Source: Curtobacterium sp. BH-2-1-1 (GTDB lineage Bacteria > Actinomycetota > Actinomycetes > Actinomycetales > Microbacteriaceae). Taken from it: DNA of 64,000 nt. The translations under genes were made by a program, and so were the position numbers. The stretch lies in contig NZ_CP017580.1 in NCBI RefSeq assembly GCF_001806325.1, forward strand, positions 1,612,001 to 1,676,000, written 5' to 3'. The notes below the pieces were generated by a model. That model made no database searches, had not been told where the DNA came from, and saw only the letters and a program-made list of their open reading frames with translations. Below, piece by piece: positions 17,237-23,981 of this stretch (positions within the stretch are counted from its first letter, which is position 1; each line of letters starts with the position of its first letter).

Positions 17237-17980
17237 CTACGGCCGTGCGGTCGCGAGCCACTCGTGGAACGTCGGGCCGACCACCTCGACGTCGTCCGCG
17301 GGCAGGAGCGCTCCGTCCCGGAACGCCCGGCCCGTCCGGCCCGGGATCGGCATCGGGACGGGCACCACGCCCGGATGCGGCAGCGCCGTCGTCATCGCCC
17401 ACAGGGACGTCGTCTCGGGCCCGGCGACCTCCACGACCGGCGCGGACCGCCGGCCCGTCGCGACCTCGGCCACCACCGTCGCCACCGCTTCGAGCGACAC
17501 CGGAGCGATGGTCATCCGCGGCACGAACGCGATCGGCCCGACGCGCAACCGCTCGAGGTTCTGCGCAGCGAACTCGAACCACTGGGCCGAACGGACGATC
17601 GTGGCGCCCCGGCCCGCCGCTCCCGCTGCCTGCTCCTGTGCGGTCTTGCCGGCGAAGTACCCGTAGCCCTGCACCTCGGACCTGGTGCAGTTGACGATGG
17701 ACAGCACCACGTGTCGCGCCCCGGACCGTTCGGCCGCCGCACCGACCACCGCCGTCGAGCGCGTGAAGAAGTCCGTCGCACGCCGCCGACTCGTCGTGAA
17801 CCGTCCGGTCGCCTCGACGATGACCTGCGGCCGGACCGACGCCAGCCGATCGACCGCGTCGTCCGCGAGTACGTCGAACCCCGATGACCGGGACAACCTC
17901 GTGACCGAGCAGCCGTGTGCCCCCAGCGCTGCCTCGATCGCGACTCCGGAGATCCCGCCTCCGACCACTGCAACCCGCAT
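17237..17980 (-). CDS. NAD(P)-binding Rossmann protein, NmrA/SDR-like
   Basis: 247 residues starting MRVAVVGGGISGVAIEAALG, a dinucleotide-binding fold of the extended/atypical SDR type. HVVLSIVNCTRSEVQGYGYFAGKTAQE keeps a Tyr-x3-Lys-like YFAGK, and the end (GPTFHEWLATARP) is typical of actinobacterial members annotated as SDR oxidoreductases. GGGGG lies four bases before the ATG. It is divergent from a TetR gene with two operator-like palindromes between them, so it is the likely regulated target. Substrate unknown. Confidence 0.82.
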   Translation of the reverse strand: MRVAVVGGGISGVAIEAALGAHGCSVTRLSRSSGFDVLADDAVDRLASVRPQVIVEATGRFTTSRRRATDFFTRSTAVVGAAAERSGARHVVLSIVNCTRSEVQGYGYFAGKTAQEQAAGAAGRGATIVRSAQWFEFAAQNLERLRVGPIAFVPRMTIAPVSLEAVATVVAEVATGRRSAPVVEVAGPETTSLWAMTTALPHPGVVPVPMPIPGRTGRAFRDGALLPADDVEVVGPTFHEWLATARP

Positions 17981-17994
17981 CGTGCCCCCTTCGG

Positions 17995-18028
17995 CTCTAC
18001 ATCCGTAGAGAACACTACGATGGTAGAG
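17995..18028. promoter_or_regulatory. Twin TetR operators, CTCTAC-N4-GTAGAG
   Basis: CTCTACATCCGTAGAG (17995-18010) is palindromic in its six-base arms. CACTACGATGGTAGAG (18013-18028) repeats the design with one arm mismatch. Their centres are 18 bases apart, less than two helical turns, which suits cooperative binding of two TetR dimers. They occupy the divergent promoter between the reductase and the TetR gene. Confidence 0.75.
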
Positions 18029-18044
18029 GCGAGAGGGGAAGAGC

Positions 18045-18599
18045 ATGGGGCGACGCGAGGACCTGGCGGACGCGGGAGTACGGCTCACTGCTCGCGGTGG
18101 GGTCCGAGCCCTGACGCACCGGGCAGTCGACACCGAGGCCGGCGTGCCTGCCGGATCGACCTCGTACTACGCGTCGACGCGGCGCGAACTGACCGCGCTC
18201 GTCGTCGCGCGCATCACGGAGCAGCTGTCGACGGAGCTGGGCGCGTTGCGTCTCCCCGAGCCACTCGACGACGCGACGGTCGTCGAGGTCGCCGCCACGT
18301 TCCTCCAGGGCCTCGCAGAGCGGGCGGAGGCGCAAGCCGCTCGCCTGGCCCTCCTCCTGGAGCTCCGGGACGACGAAGCGCTCCGCGCACCCCTCACCGG
18401 CGCCGACCCGGTGCGCGCCGCGCTGCTCGCCACGGCGGAGGACCTGCTCGACCGCATCGGCGTCGACGACCCCCGGCGATCCGCGGTCGACCTCGTCGGA
18501 CTCGTCGATGCACTGCTCCTCTACCGCGTCGCGGGGGTCGCGCCCGTGGACGACCGAGCGGTGCTCGGCGCGTACGTCGCAGGGCTCCCGCGCAACTGA
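18045..18599 (+). CDS. TetR-family repressor
   Basis: 184 residues. Helix-turn-helix: GRREDLADAGVRLTARGGVRALTHRAVDTEAGVPAGSTSYY, with TSYYASTRRELTAL as the recognition helix and helix 4 start. The C-terminal domain is a helical ligand pocket. ATG with GGGAA at the ribosome site. It most likely represses itself and the divergent reductase gene through the two CTCTAC palindromes. The inducer is unknown. Confidence 0.9.
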   Translation: MGRREDLADAGVRLTARGGVRALTHRAVDTEAGVPAGSTSYYASTRRELTALVVARITEQLSTELGALRLPEPLDDATVVEVAATFLQGLAERAEAQAARLALLLELRDDEALRAPLTGADPVRAALLATAEDLLDRIGVDDPRRSAVDLVGLVDALLLYRVAGVAPVDDRAVLGAYVAGLPRN

Positions 18600-18666
18600 A
18601 CGCCCCCTCACCGACTCGCAGCTGCACCGGGCGATCGGCGGGTCCACCCCCTGCCAGGATGAGCGC

Positions 18667-19140
18667 GTGGGGAGACGTCGGCTCGTGCTCGGAGGGGTGG
18701 TCGCCGCCGTGCTCGTGGCGGCCGGCACTGTGACCGTGGTGTCGGTGACGCACGCGCAGACCGTGGCGGTGCGGCTCCCGCCCGCGAGCGCGTCCTCCGA
18801 ACAGGTCCTCCGCGTCTACCTCCGGGCCGCGAAGGCACACGACTGTGCTGTCACCGAGGCCCTCACCGACGACAGCGGCGGTCCGGACGCGGCCTGGTGC
18901 GGCGGACGCACCCCGTCCTCGTGGTTCGACGACCACCCCGACCTGCTCGGCTACCGGCACATCGGGGCGGTCTCGCGACTGAGCGCGAAGGAGACGGGCC
19001 GATCCGCGGAGGAGTGCATCCCGGTCGACGTCACCGAGACGAACATGACGGGCGCCGAACCGGGCGACCTCCCCGGGTGGCAGTTCTGCTTCCGCCACAC
19101 GCCGGCCGGCTGGCGGCTGACCGACGAGGGCTACGGCTGA
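18667..19140 (+). CDS. Membrane-anchored or secreted protein of unknown function
   Basis: 157 residues. An N-terminal hydrophobic segment (LVLGGVVAAVLVAAGTVTVV, residues ~6-25) after Gly-Arg-Arg-Arg makes a signal anchor or uncleaved signal. There is no lipobox Cys. The extracellular part has four Cys (HDCAVTE, AWCGG, EECIPV, FCFRH), likely two disulfides, and a fold like the small extracytoplasmic NTF2/DUF4878-like domains, although I cannot prove that. GTG start; CAGGAT ends six bases upstream, so leaderless. Confidence 0.72.
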   Translation: MGRRRLVLGGVVAAVLVAAGTVTVVSVTHAQTVAVRLPPASASSEQVLRVYLRAAKAHDCAVTEALTDDSGGPDAAWCGGRTPSSWFDDHPDLLGYRHIGAVSRLSAKETGRSAEECIPVDVTETNMTGAEPGDLPGWQFCFRHTPAGWRLTDEGYG

Positions 19141-19169
19141 CCCGACGACGTCGCCGGTTCCCGAGAGCC

Positions 19170-19481
19170 TCAGTCGGGGCGGACCGGTCCCGCCGCGAGA
19201 TCGCCCACCACGGTCGTCCACGGTCGCGCGGTCCACGACGTCACGAGTCCCCCGGTCACGTACGGGTCCGTCGCCGCGAACGCCCGCGCACGCCCGAGCG
19301 CGTCGTCGCCGACGAAGACGATCAGCGCGGTGAACGGTCCGGTCCCCTCGCCGACCGCACCGCCGAGGAGCAGCTCGCCGCGCTCCGCCGCAGCCCAGGC
19401 CGCCCGGAGGTGCTGCTGGCGGAACGCATCTCGGCGCTCGAGGTAGTCGTCGACGTAGGTGTACTCGAGTACGGCGTGCAT
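19170..19481 (-). CDS. YCII-related protein
   Basis: 103 residues. MHAVLEYTYVDDYLERRDAFRQQHLRAAWAAAERGELLLGG is the YciI ferredoxin-like fold with its conserved His (RQQHL), and AFAATDPYVTGGLVTSW matches its second half. Members are small dehydratase- or lactone-isomerase-like enzymes or of unknown role. ATG start with AGGA upstream. Confidence 0.82.
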   Translation of the reverse strand: MHAVLEYTYVDDYLERRDAFRQQHLRAAWAAAERGELLLGGAVGEGTGPFTALIVFVGDDALGRARAFAATDPYVTGGLVTSWTARPWTTVVGDLAAGPVRPD

Positions 19482-19556
19482 GGTCCTGCTCCGATCCGGT
19501 CGTCAGCGGGACCCACGGCCCCGCTGACACGAGTGTGGCAGGACCGGCGGGTCCGG

Positions 19557-20165
19557 TCAGCCCGCCGGCGGCACGATCTGCTCGAGCAACCGCAGCACCC
19601 GCTCGCCGTCGACCGCGTCGGGGTCGAGCAGCCACTGCACCTGCAGTCCGTCCGACGCCGCGATGCTCAGGGACGCCAGGTCGACGGGGTCCAGGTCGGC
19701 CCGGATCCGGCCGGACGCCTGGTCCGCCTCGATCAACTCCGCCAGGTCCGCCCGCAGCCGGGTGAACCGTTCCCGCATGAAGTCCCGCGTGGCGGGGTGC
19801 CCCTCCTGCACGGCATCGGCCGCCAGGGTCGTGTACAGCTGCACCAGCCCCGGGACCGCGCGATTCCGCGAGGCGCTCTCCCGCATGTCCCCGATCGCGG
19901 ACTTCATCCGGTCCGGTGCCCCCTGCTCGCGGACCTCGTGCTCGCGGTAGACCGCGAGCAGCAGTTCGTCGCGGCTCGGGAAGTAGTGCCGCAGCGCCGC
20001 GTGGGTGATCCCGAGGGCGTCCGCGACGGATCGCAGCGAGGACGCGTCGACACCCTGCTCGGCGACCATGCGGATCGTCTCGTCGAGGATCTGCGTCCGT
20101 CGTTCGGCACCCTTGCGGTAGCCGCGTCGCGGCAGGGCCGCGTCGTCGTCGGCAGGGTGCGTCAT
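19557..20165 (-). CDS. TetR-family repressor
   Basis: 202 residues. HTH: RRTQILDETIRMVAEQGVDASSLRSVADALGITHAALRHYF, a standard TetR DNA-binding domain, with SRDELLLAVYREHE as helix 4. The C-terminal domain (LSIAASDGLQVQWLLDPD) is of the AcrR/BetI kind. Leaderless: TAAGTT (20172-20177 on the minus strand) ends six bases before ATG. Its target is not obvious; the YCII gene lies downstream on the same strand. Confidence 0.9.
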   Translation of the reverse strand: MTHPADDDAALPRRGYRKGAERRTQILDETIRMVAEQGVDASSLRSVADALGITHAALRHYFPSRDELLLAVYREHEVREQGAPDRMKSAIGDMRESASRNRAVPGLVQLYTTLAADAVQEGHPATRDFMRERFTRLRADLAELIEADQASGRIRADLDPVDLASLSIAASDGLQVQWLLDPDAVDGERVLRLLEQIVPPAG

Positions 20166-20233
20166 GCGCCCAACTTACCGCTGGAAGGTTTTTTCCGGGA
20201 GGCGCGGCTCGGCGCCGCTACGGACCGCCCGGT

Positions 20234-20791
20234 TCAGGAGTCGTACGGCTCCGCGTCGCCGTCCGGGTCGACCGTGTACTCGTCGACGGGAGCGGGCGCG
20301 CCACCGACGAGGGCCTCGGTGATCTGGACGAGGCAGCGTGCGAGGACGTCGTTCTCCTCAGAAGACAGGTGGTCCATCACCTCGACCACGGCTTCGTGGA
20401 AGCGCGCGTAGGACGCGTCGATCTTCTTCGCCGCCTGCACCGTGGGCTCGAGCACCTGTGCCCGACGGTCGGTGGGGTGCGGCGCGCGGACGAGGTCGCC
20501 CTTCTCGACGAGCCCGTCGACGATCTTCGTCACCGACGCGTTCGACACGTTGAGCATGACGGCGAGGTCCTTCGGACCCATGGCCCGGCCGTCCCGGTGC
20601 GCCTGGAGCATGTACCGGACGGCGAGGAACTCGTTCTTGGTGAGACCGCTCTCCGACCGGGCCTGTTCGAGCTGCTGTTCCTCGGCGTGCTGCAGGCGGA
20701 GGAGCGCGTCCACGGCGCCCTTCGCGGCACGCGACCGGGGTTCCCGGGCGTAGAGGTGCATGTGCTCACGGCGGACGACGGTCAACGGCAT
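20234..20791 (-). CDS. MarR-family regulator
   Basis: 185 residues. The winged helix is in the middle: LTKNEFLAVRYMLQAHRDGRAMGPKDLAVMLNVSNASVTKIVDGLVEKGDLVRAPHPTDRRAQVLEPT, with the typical wing DRRAQVLE. An acidic, low-complexity tail (DEYTVDPDGDAEPYDS) ends the protein. It follows a 60-residue gene by 46 bases on the same strand and probably shares its promoter, which contains three inverted repeats. Ligand unknown. Confidence 0.88.
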   Translation of the reverse strand: MPLTVVRREHMHLYAREPRSRAAKGAVDALLRLQHAEEQQLEQARSESGLTKNEFLAVRYMLQAHRDGRAMGPKDLAVMLNVSNASVTKIVDGLVEKGDLVRAPHPTDRRAQVLEPTVQAAKKIDASYARFHEAVVEVMDHLSSEENDVLARCLVQITEALVGGAPAPVDEYTVDPDGDAEPYDS

Positions 20792-20837
20792 CTGGTCGGG
20801 TGTGCTCTCTGCCTGGTGCGGATCGGGGGTGCTGGGC

Positions 20838-21020
20838 CTAGGCCGCCGGGACCGAGAAGAAGTCGGCGTAGGACGGTTCGGAGCGACCGGACAGGAGCGA
20901 CGGGTCCTGGATGCGGCGCTCGACGTAGGCGTCGATGATCGCGGGGTCGGTCAGACCGACGCGCGTGTGGGTGCCGCCGAGCCGTGCCTGTCGCGGCATC
21001 CCGGTGTACGTGCTGTGCAT
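20838..21020 (-). CDS. Small protein upstream of the MarR gene
   Basis: 60 residues (MHSTYTGMPRQARLGG... SYADFFSVPAA), soluble, no known family. GAGGGGC stands about ten bases before the ATG. A longer frame to 21125 exists but would have to run across the inverted-repeat promoter region, so the short form is preferred. Being first in a MarR unit, it may be a co-regulated effector or simply a small conserved protein; I cannot assign a function. Confidence 0.55.
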   Translation of the reverse strand: MHSTYTGMPRQARLGGTHTRVGLTDPAIIDAYVERRIQDPSLLSGRSEPSYADFFSVPAA

Positions 21021-21072
21021 TGCGATACCGCCCCTCGTCGTCGTTGCTGTCCCCATCGGACGCCCGAAGTCT

Positions 21073-21134
21073 TTCACAACGTGAACGATCAGCAAAACGA
21101 ACAATTCGTGTTCTGTACGGTTCACGCACTGAAC
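21073..21134. promoter_or_regulatory. Three inverted repeats before the MarR unit
   Basis: TTCACaacGTGAA (21073-21085), ACGAAcaaTTCGT (21097-21109) and GTTCAcgcacTGAAC (21120-21134) lie in the one AT-richer stretch upstream of the 60-residue gene. They are candidate MarR autoregulatory sites; spacing is 24 and 24 bases between centres. Confidence 0.5.
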
Positions 21135-21186
21135 AGTCAGCCCAGCCGAACTACATCGCTGTCATTCGCGACGCACGGAGGGCATG

Positions 21187-21214
21187 AAAAAACCCGGCCC
21201 CAGAGGGGCCGGGT
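21187..21214 (-). terminator. Rho-independent terminator of the NYN gene
   Basis: Ten-pair perfect stem ACCCGGCCCC (21192-21201) / GGGGCCGGGT (21205-21214), three-base loop, followed on the minus strand by six T (A-run 21187-21192). This is the only classical hairpin-plus-T-tract terminator I see in the window. Confidence 0.9.
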
Positions 21215-21228
21215 GGTATGGGATGACA

Positions 21229-21963
21229 CTACCAGGACTCGGGCCGTCGGATGTGGGCGACCTGTTCCGGTAGCTGCGCTCCACGCACGTCAGTGTCGGT
21301 CAACTGGTACCACCAGTGTCCGCCGACCCCGTCATCTCGGTCGCCGGCGAGCTTGCCGGCTCGGTACCCCGGCGTCGGGTTCACCAGTCCGAGCGGCACG
21401 AGGGTCCGCACGTGCCGGACGGGGAACTCGAGATCGCTGTCGTTGCTGATGACGATCGCGGCGTCGACACGCTTCGTCAACACGTCGATGAGCAGGTGCG
21501 CCGCGACGTTGACGTCGGAGCCCTTCTCCTCACGACGGGCGACCGATGCCATGAAGGTCGCGCCGGGGACGTCGGCGCCGTGCGGGTCACGGACCTGGAG
21601 CGGCCAGTCGGCGCGCGTCAGCTGCGGGCGTCCCCGCCGATCGGGCGTCGCCAGCGGTGCGGTCGCGACCCGGGTGACGTAGTTGCCCATGGCGAACTCG
21701 TCGACCGCGCCGTGCCGTCGAAGCGCTCGGAGGTAGGTGTCCTGGTCGTGTTGCCCCTGCGGGTTCTCCGCACCACTCACCCGGGCGGTGCAGTAGACGA
21801 CGCGCTCGATGGTGGCCGACCCCCACTGCGCACCCGGTCCGCGCAGCAGGTTCTCGGACAGCGCGCGGAGATCCAGCCACCGCCAGCCCGGAGTGGAACG
21901 ACCGCAGATGCTCCTCGCGCCGTAGTAGAGGTTGAACCCATCGACGTACACCCCGACTCGCAT
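21229..21963 (-). CDS. NYN-domain (PIN-like) putative ribonuclease
   Basis: 244 residues. [13 protein letters not shown] is the first acidic motif, [17 protein letters not shown] the second, and [15 protein letters not shown] the third, giving the Asp cluster of NYN/PIN metal-dependent RNases. It lacks extra domains. ATG 21963 with TACCGT six bases upstream, so leaderless; an in-frame TTG two codons earlier is less likely. It stands alone with its own strong terminator. RNA processing or defence roles are known for the family, but no partner here points to either. Confidence 0.88.
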   Translation of the reverse strand: MRVGVYVDGFNLYYGARSICGRSTPGWRWLDLRALSENLLRGPGAQWGSATIERVVYCTARVSGAENPQGQHDQDTYLRALRRHGAVDEFAMGNYVTRVATAPLATPDRRGRPQLTRADWPLQVRDPHGADVPGATFMASVARREEKGSDVNVAAHLLIDVLTKRVDAAIVISNDSDLEFPVRHVRTLVPLGLVNPTPGYRAGKLAGDRDDGVGGHWWYQLTDTDVRGAQLPEQVAHIRRPESW

Positions 21964-22053
21964 GGGCAAACGGTACGGGTCCCGCGCCGACGCCCGTGAC
22001 TCCTGTGTATTTCGCCGGGGATCCCACGCTCCGAGCGGATTCAGAGCGTTCTT

Positions 22054-22080
22054 TTGGCACTCGCCAGGCTTGAGTGCTAA
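22054..22080. promoter_or_regulatory. CIRCE element (HrcA operator)
   Basis: TTGGCACTC (22054-22062), nine bases, GAGTGCTAA (22072-22080). This matches the CIRCE consensus TTAGCACTC-N9-GAGTGCTAA with one change. It overlaps a fair sigma-A promoter (TTGGCA at 22054-22059, TAAAAC at 22078-22083). Confidence 0.92.
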
Positions 22081-22091
22081 AACATGTCGCA

Positions 22092-22112
22092 GTTGAGTCG
22101 AGGGGACTCAAC
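22092..22112. promoter_or_regulatory. HAIR element (HspR operator)
   Basis: GTTGAGT (22092-22098), seven bases, ACTCAAC (22106-22112). This matches the HAIR consensus CTTGAGT-N7-ACTCAAG except for the outermost base of each arm, which still pair. It lies between CIRCE and the ribosome site of the Hsp20 gene. Confidence 0.85.
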
Positions 22113-22137
22113 ACCAGACACGAAGGAGTTGACACCG

Positions 22138-22569
22138 ATGACGATGAACTTCGATCCGTTCCGCGAGCTGGACCGTCTCGCCGGCTCCCTCCTCGGCACC
22201 GCGGGCCCCCGCTCGATGCCGATGGACCTCTACCGCACTGGTGACCACTACGTCCTCGACGTCGACCTGCCCGGCATCGACCCGGGTTCCGTCGACATCG
22301 ACGTGGACGGCTCGGTCCTGACCATCCGCGCCGAGCGCACCCTCGGCGCTCCCGAGGGCTCGCAGTGGCTCACCCGAGAGCGCCAGCCGGGTACTTACGT
22401 CCGTCAGCTGACGCTCGGCGACGGCCTCGACGCCGAGCGCATCACGGCCGGCTACGACAACGGCGTCCTGAGCGTCACGATCCCCGTGAAGGAGTCGGCG
22501 AAGCCCCGCAAGATCGCCGTCACCACGGGCAGTGGCCGCGAGCAGCTCGCCGTCGGCAGCGGGGAGTAG
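22138..22569 (+). CDS. hsp20: Hsp20/alpha-crystallin small heat-shock protein
   Basis: 143 residues. The alpha-crystallin domain spans about residues 20-125: MDLYRTGDHYVLDVDLPGIDPGSVDIDVDGSVLTIRAER and NGVLSVTIPVKE, the classic GVL motif being NGVLSV. ATP-independent holdase that keeps unfolding proteins soluble. ATG 22138 is preceded by GAAGGAG; the upstream in-frame ATG at 22084 lies between the CIRCE and HAIR elements and is rejected. Expression should be repressed by both HrcA and HspR and released on heat or proteotoxic stress. Confidence 0.95.
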   Translation: MTMNFDPFRELDRLAGSLLGTAGPRSMPMDLYRTGDHYVLDVDLPGIDPGSVDIDVDGSVLTIRAERTLGAPEGSQWLTRERQPGTYVRQLTLGDGLDAERITAGYDNGVLSVTIPVKESAKPRKIAVTTGSGREQLAVGSGE

Positions 22570-22580
22570 GAGCGGCAGCC

Positions 22581-22901
22581 GTGTTCGACCTCGTCAACGC
22601 CCTGGCCGCGATCGCCGCCGTGACGGTCGCGCTCGCGCTGTCCAGTCTCGACCGACGGACCGCGGTCCTGCTCGGGGCGACGGGCGGCCTCGCGGGGAAC
22701 TTCCTGACGTGGCTGGCCGTCCCGTCGCTCTGGGACCGGTGGGCCGTGGTGCCGTGGGTCGCCGCCGTCGCCGGCACCGTCCTGCTCATCGCGGGGTGGA
22801 GCGCCGTCCGGGCGTACTCGGGCCTGTTCGAGCCGCCGCGTACGGACGAGACCGACACCGGTGCGCTCCTGACGGTCGGCGGGAGCGGCCGCAGCAGCTG
22901 A
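22581..22901 (+). CDS. Small membrane protein downstream of hsp20
   Basis: 106 residues with three hydrophobic segments (VNALAAIAAVTVALALSSL; TAVLLGATGGLAGNFLTWLAV; WVAAVAGTVLLIAGWSAV) and a polar C-terminus (DETDTGALLTVGG). GTG with GGAG at good spacing, 11 bases after the hsp20 stop, so it belongs to the heat-shock transcript. No known family recognised. A hairpin terminator follows. Confidence 0.7.
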   Translation: MFDLVNALAAIAAVTVALALSSLDRRTAVLLGATGGLAGNFLTWLAVPSLWDRWAVVPWVAAVAGTVLLIAGWSAVRAYSGLFEPPRTDETDTGALLTVGGSGRSS

Positions 22902-22912
22902 TCGAACCGACG

Positions 22913-22955
22913 ACGCCTCGGGCTCGGTGCACGACGTGTGCCGAGCCCGAGGCGT
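22913..22955 (+). terminator. Hairpin after the hsp20 unit
   Basis: ACGCCTCGGGCTCGG (22913-22927) pairs perfectly with CCGAGCCCGAGGCGT (22941-22955); 13-base loop. No T-tract. It closes the hsp20 transcript just before the leaderless SDR promoter. Confidence 0.75.
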
Positions 22956-22974
22956 TCCGGCGTAGCGTGACGGC

Positions 22975-23661
22975 GTGGACCTCGAACTGCAGAACCGTGT
23001 CGCGCTCGTCGTCGGAGGGAAGGGGTACATCGGCGCCGCCGTCGCCGATCGACTCCGGGCCGAGGGGGCGACCGTCGTCGTGGCCTCCCGCAGCGCCGGC
23101 GACTCCCCCGACAGCGTCGCGATCGACACCGCCGACCAGGCCTCCGTCGACGCCGGAGTCGCACGGGTGCTCGAGCAGCACGGCCGCATCGACGCGCTCG
23201 TCGTCACCGCGGCCCCGAGTGCCGGCACCCTCGACCCGGCGAAGAAGTCCGACCCCGAGCAGGTCGTCACCGCGATCGACGGCAAGGCACTCGGGTTCCT
23301 CCGCATCGCCAACGCGGTGCTGCCCGCCCAGCGCGAGGCCGGGTTCGGACGCGTCGTCGTGATCAGCGGACAGAACGCCTACCTGTCGGGCAACATCACC
23401 GCATCGCTCCGCAACGCCGCGGTGAGCGTCATCGCGAAGAACCTCGCCGACGAGGCCGCCGGCTCCGGTGTCACGGTGAACGTCGTCAACCCGGGGCTGG
23501 TGACGGACACCCCCAGCACCGAGGTCCGCCCCGGTGGCCCCGGCGACTCCAGCCCGCAGCAGATCGCCGACCTCGTCGCGTTCCTCGCGTCGCCACTGTC
23601 GGTGATGTCCGGTGAGTCGATCTCGATCGCCCACCGCGTGCTCGGCCAGATCACCATCTGA
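22975..23661 (+). CDS. SDR-fold protein lacking the catalytic Tyr-x3-Lys
   Basis: 228 residues. The cofactor motif is altered to VVGGKGYIGAAVADRL instead of TGxxxGIG. VVVISGQNAYLSGNITASL follows where the Ser...Tyr-x3-Lys triad is expected: a Ser is present but no YxxxK can be aligned (NITASLRNAAV replaces YSASKAAV). VTVNVVNPGLVTDTP and the end SGESISIAH keep the overall SDR fold. It may be a pseudo-enzyme or use another mechanism. Leaderless GTG: TAGCGT (22963-22968) ends six bases upstream. Confidence 0.82.
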   Translation: MDLELQNRVALVVGGKGYIGAAVADRLRAEGATVVVASRSAGDSPDSVAIDTADQASVDAGVARVLEQHGRIDALVVTAAPSAGTLDPAKKSDPEQVVTAIDGKALGFLRIANAVLPAQREAGFGRVVVISGQNAYLSGNITASLRNAAVSVIAKNLADEAAGSGVTVNVVNPGLVTDTPSTEVRPGGPGDSSPQQIADLVAFLASPLSVMSGESISIAHRVLGQITI

Positions 23662-23773
23662 CCGACGGGCGGGTCCGGCAGATCCGTGCGATTCGCGGGC
23701 CGGGAGGCGCGGTGCGGGCCCGACCCGCGCCTCCTGGCCGCCACCCGGTCGCGTCGCGACGGACCAGACGCCT
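23101..23773. promoter_or_regulatory. Placeholder corrected below: response-regulator half-sites begin at 23773
   Basis: See the following entry for the correct span; this line carries no separate claim. Confidence 0.01.
23698..23739. repeat. GGAGGCGCGG-family hairpin
   Basis: GGCCGGGAGGCGCGG (23698-23712) pairs with CCGCGCCTCCTGGCC (23725-23739), 14 of 15. It follows the SDR gene and is a likely terminator; one of several related hairpins. Confidence 0.65.
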
Positions 23774-23801
23774 TCATCCGTGCGGATGAACGCGTTCACC
23801 C
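23773..23801. promoter_or_regulatory. Three TTCAYCC half-sites, likely response-regulator operator
   Basis: TTCATCC (23773-23779), GGATGAA (23784-23790) and TTCACCC (23795-23801) are spaced 11 bases apart, alternating in orientation. TTCATCCgtgcGGATGAA is a perfect palindrome, and TGAACGCGTTCA inside the second and third half-sites is another. They lie just upstream of the 33-residue membrane peptide and the sensor/regulator genes. Confidence 0.6.
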
Positions 23802-23845
23802 GTGCGCCCGATGCCCGGCGTGCCCCACTCGGCGAGGCTCGGAGC

Positions 23846-23947
23846 ATGGAGTCCTCGACGAAGCACACGATCGCCACCCTGCTGGTCTGCGCCGCGATCG
23901 TCACGGTCACGGCCACCGCCCTCATCGCGATGTCGCCGGTCCCGTGA
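23846..23947 (+). CDS. 33-residue single-pass membrane peptide
   Basis: MESSTKHTIATLLVCAAIVTVTATALIAMSPVP: a short polar start, then one hydrophobic segment of ~20 residues to the end. GGAG is close to the ATG (about two bases), so translation strength is uncertain. It precedes the histidine kinase by 35 bases and follows the half-site array. It could be a target or a sensor partner of the kinase. Coding nature is plausible from the hydrophobic composition but not proven. Confidence 0.45.
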   Translation: MESSTKHTIATLLVCAAIVTVTATALIAMSPVP

Positions 23948-23981
23948 CCGGCGGACGACGCCCCCGTGCGATGATCGTGCC

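Noticed and set aside
22084..22137. Earlier ATG for hsp20
   Set aside because: It lies between the CIRCE and HAIR operators and lacks a ribosome site; ATG 22138 has GAAGGAG.
23101..23773. Feature line with reversed coordinates (23773 to 23101)
   Set aside because: A coordinate slip in the feature list; the valid operator entry is 23773-23801 and the slipped line should be ignored.
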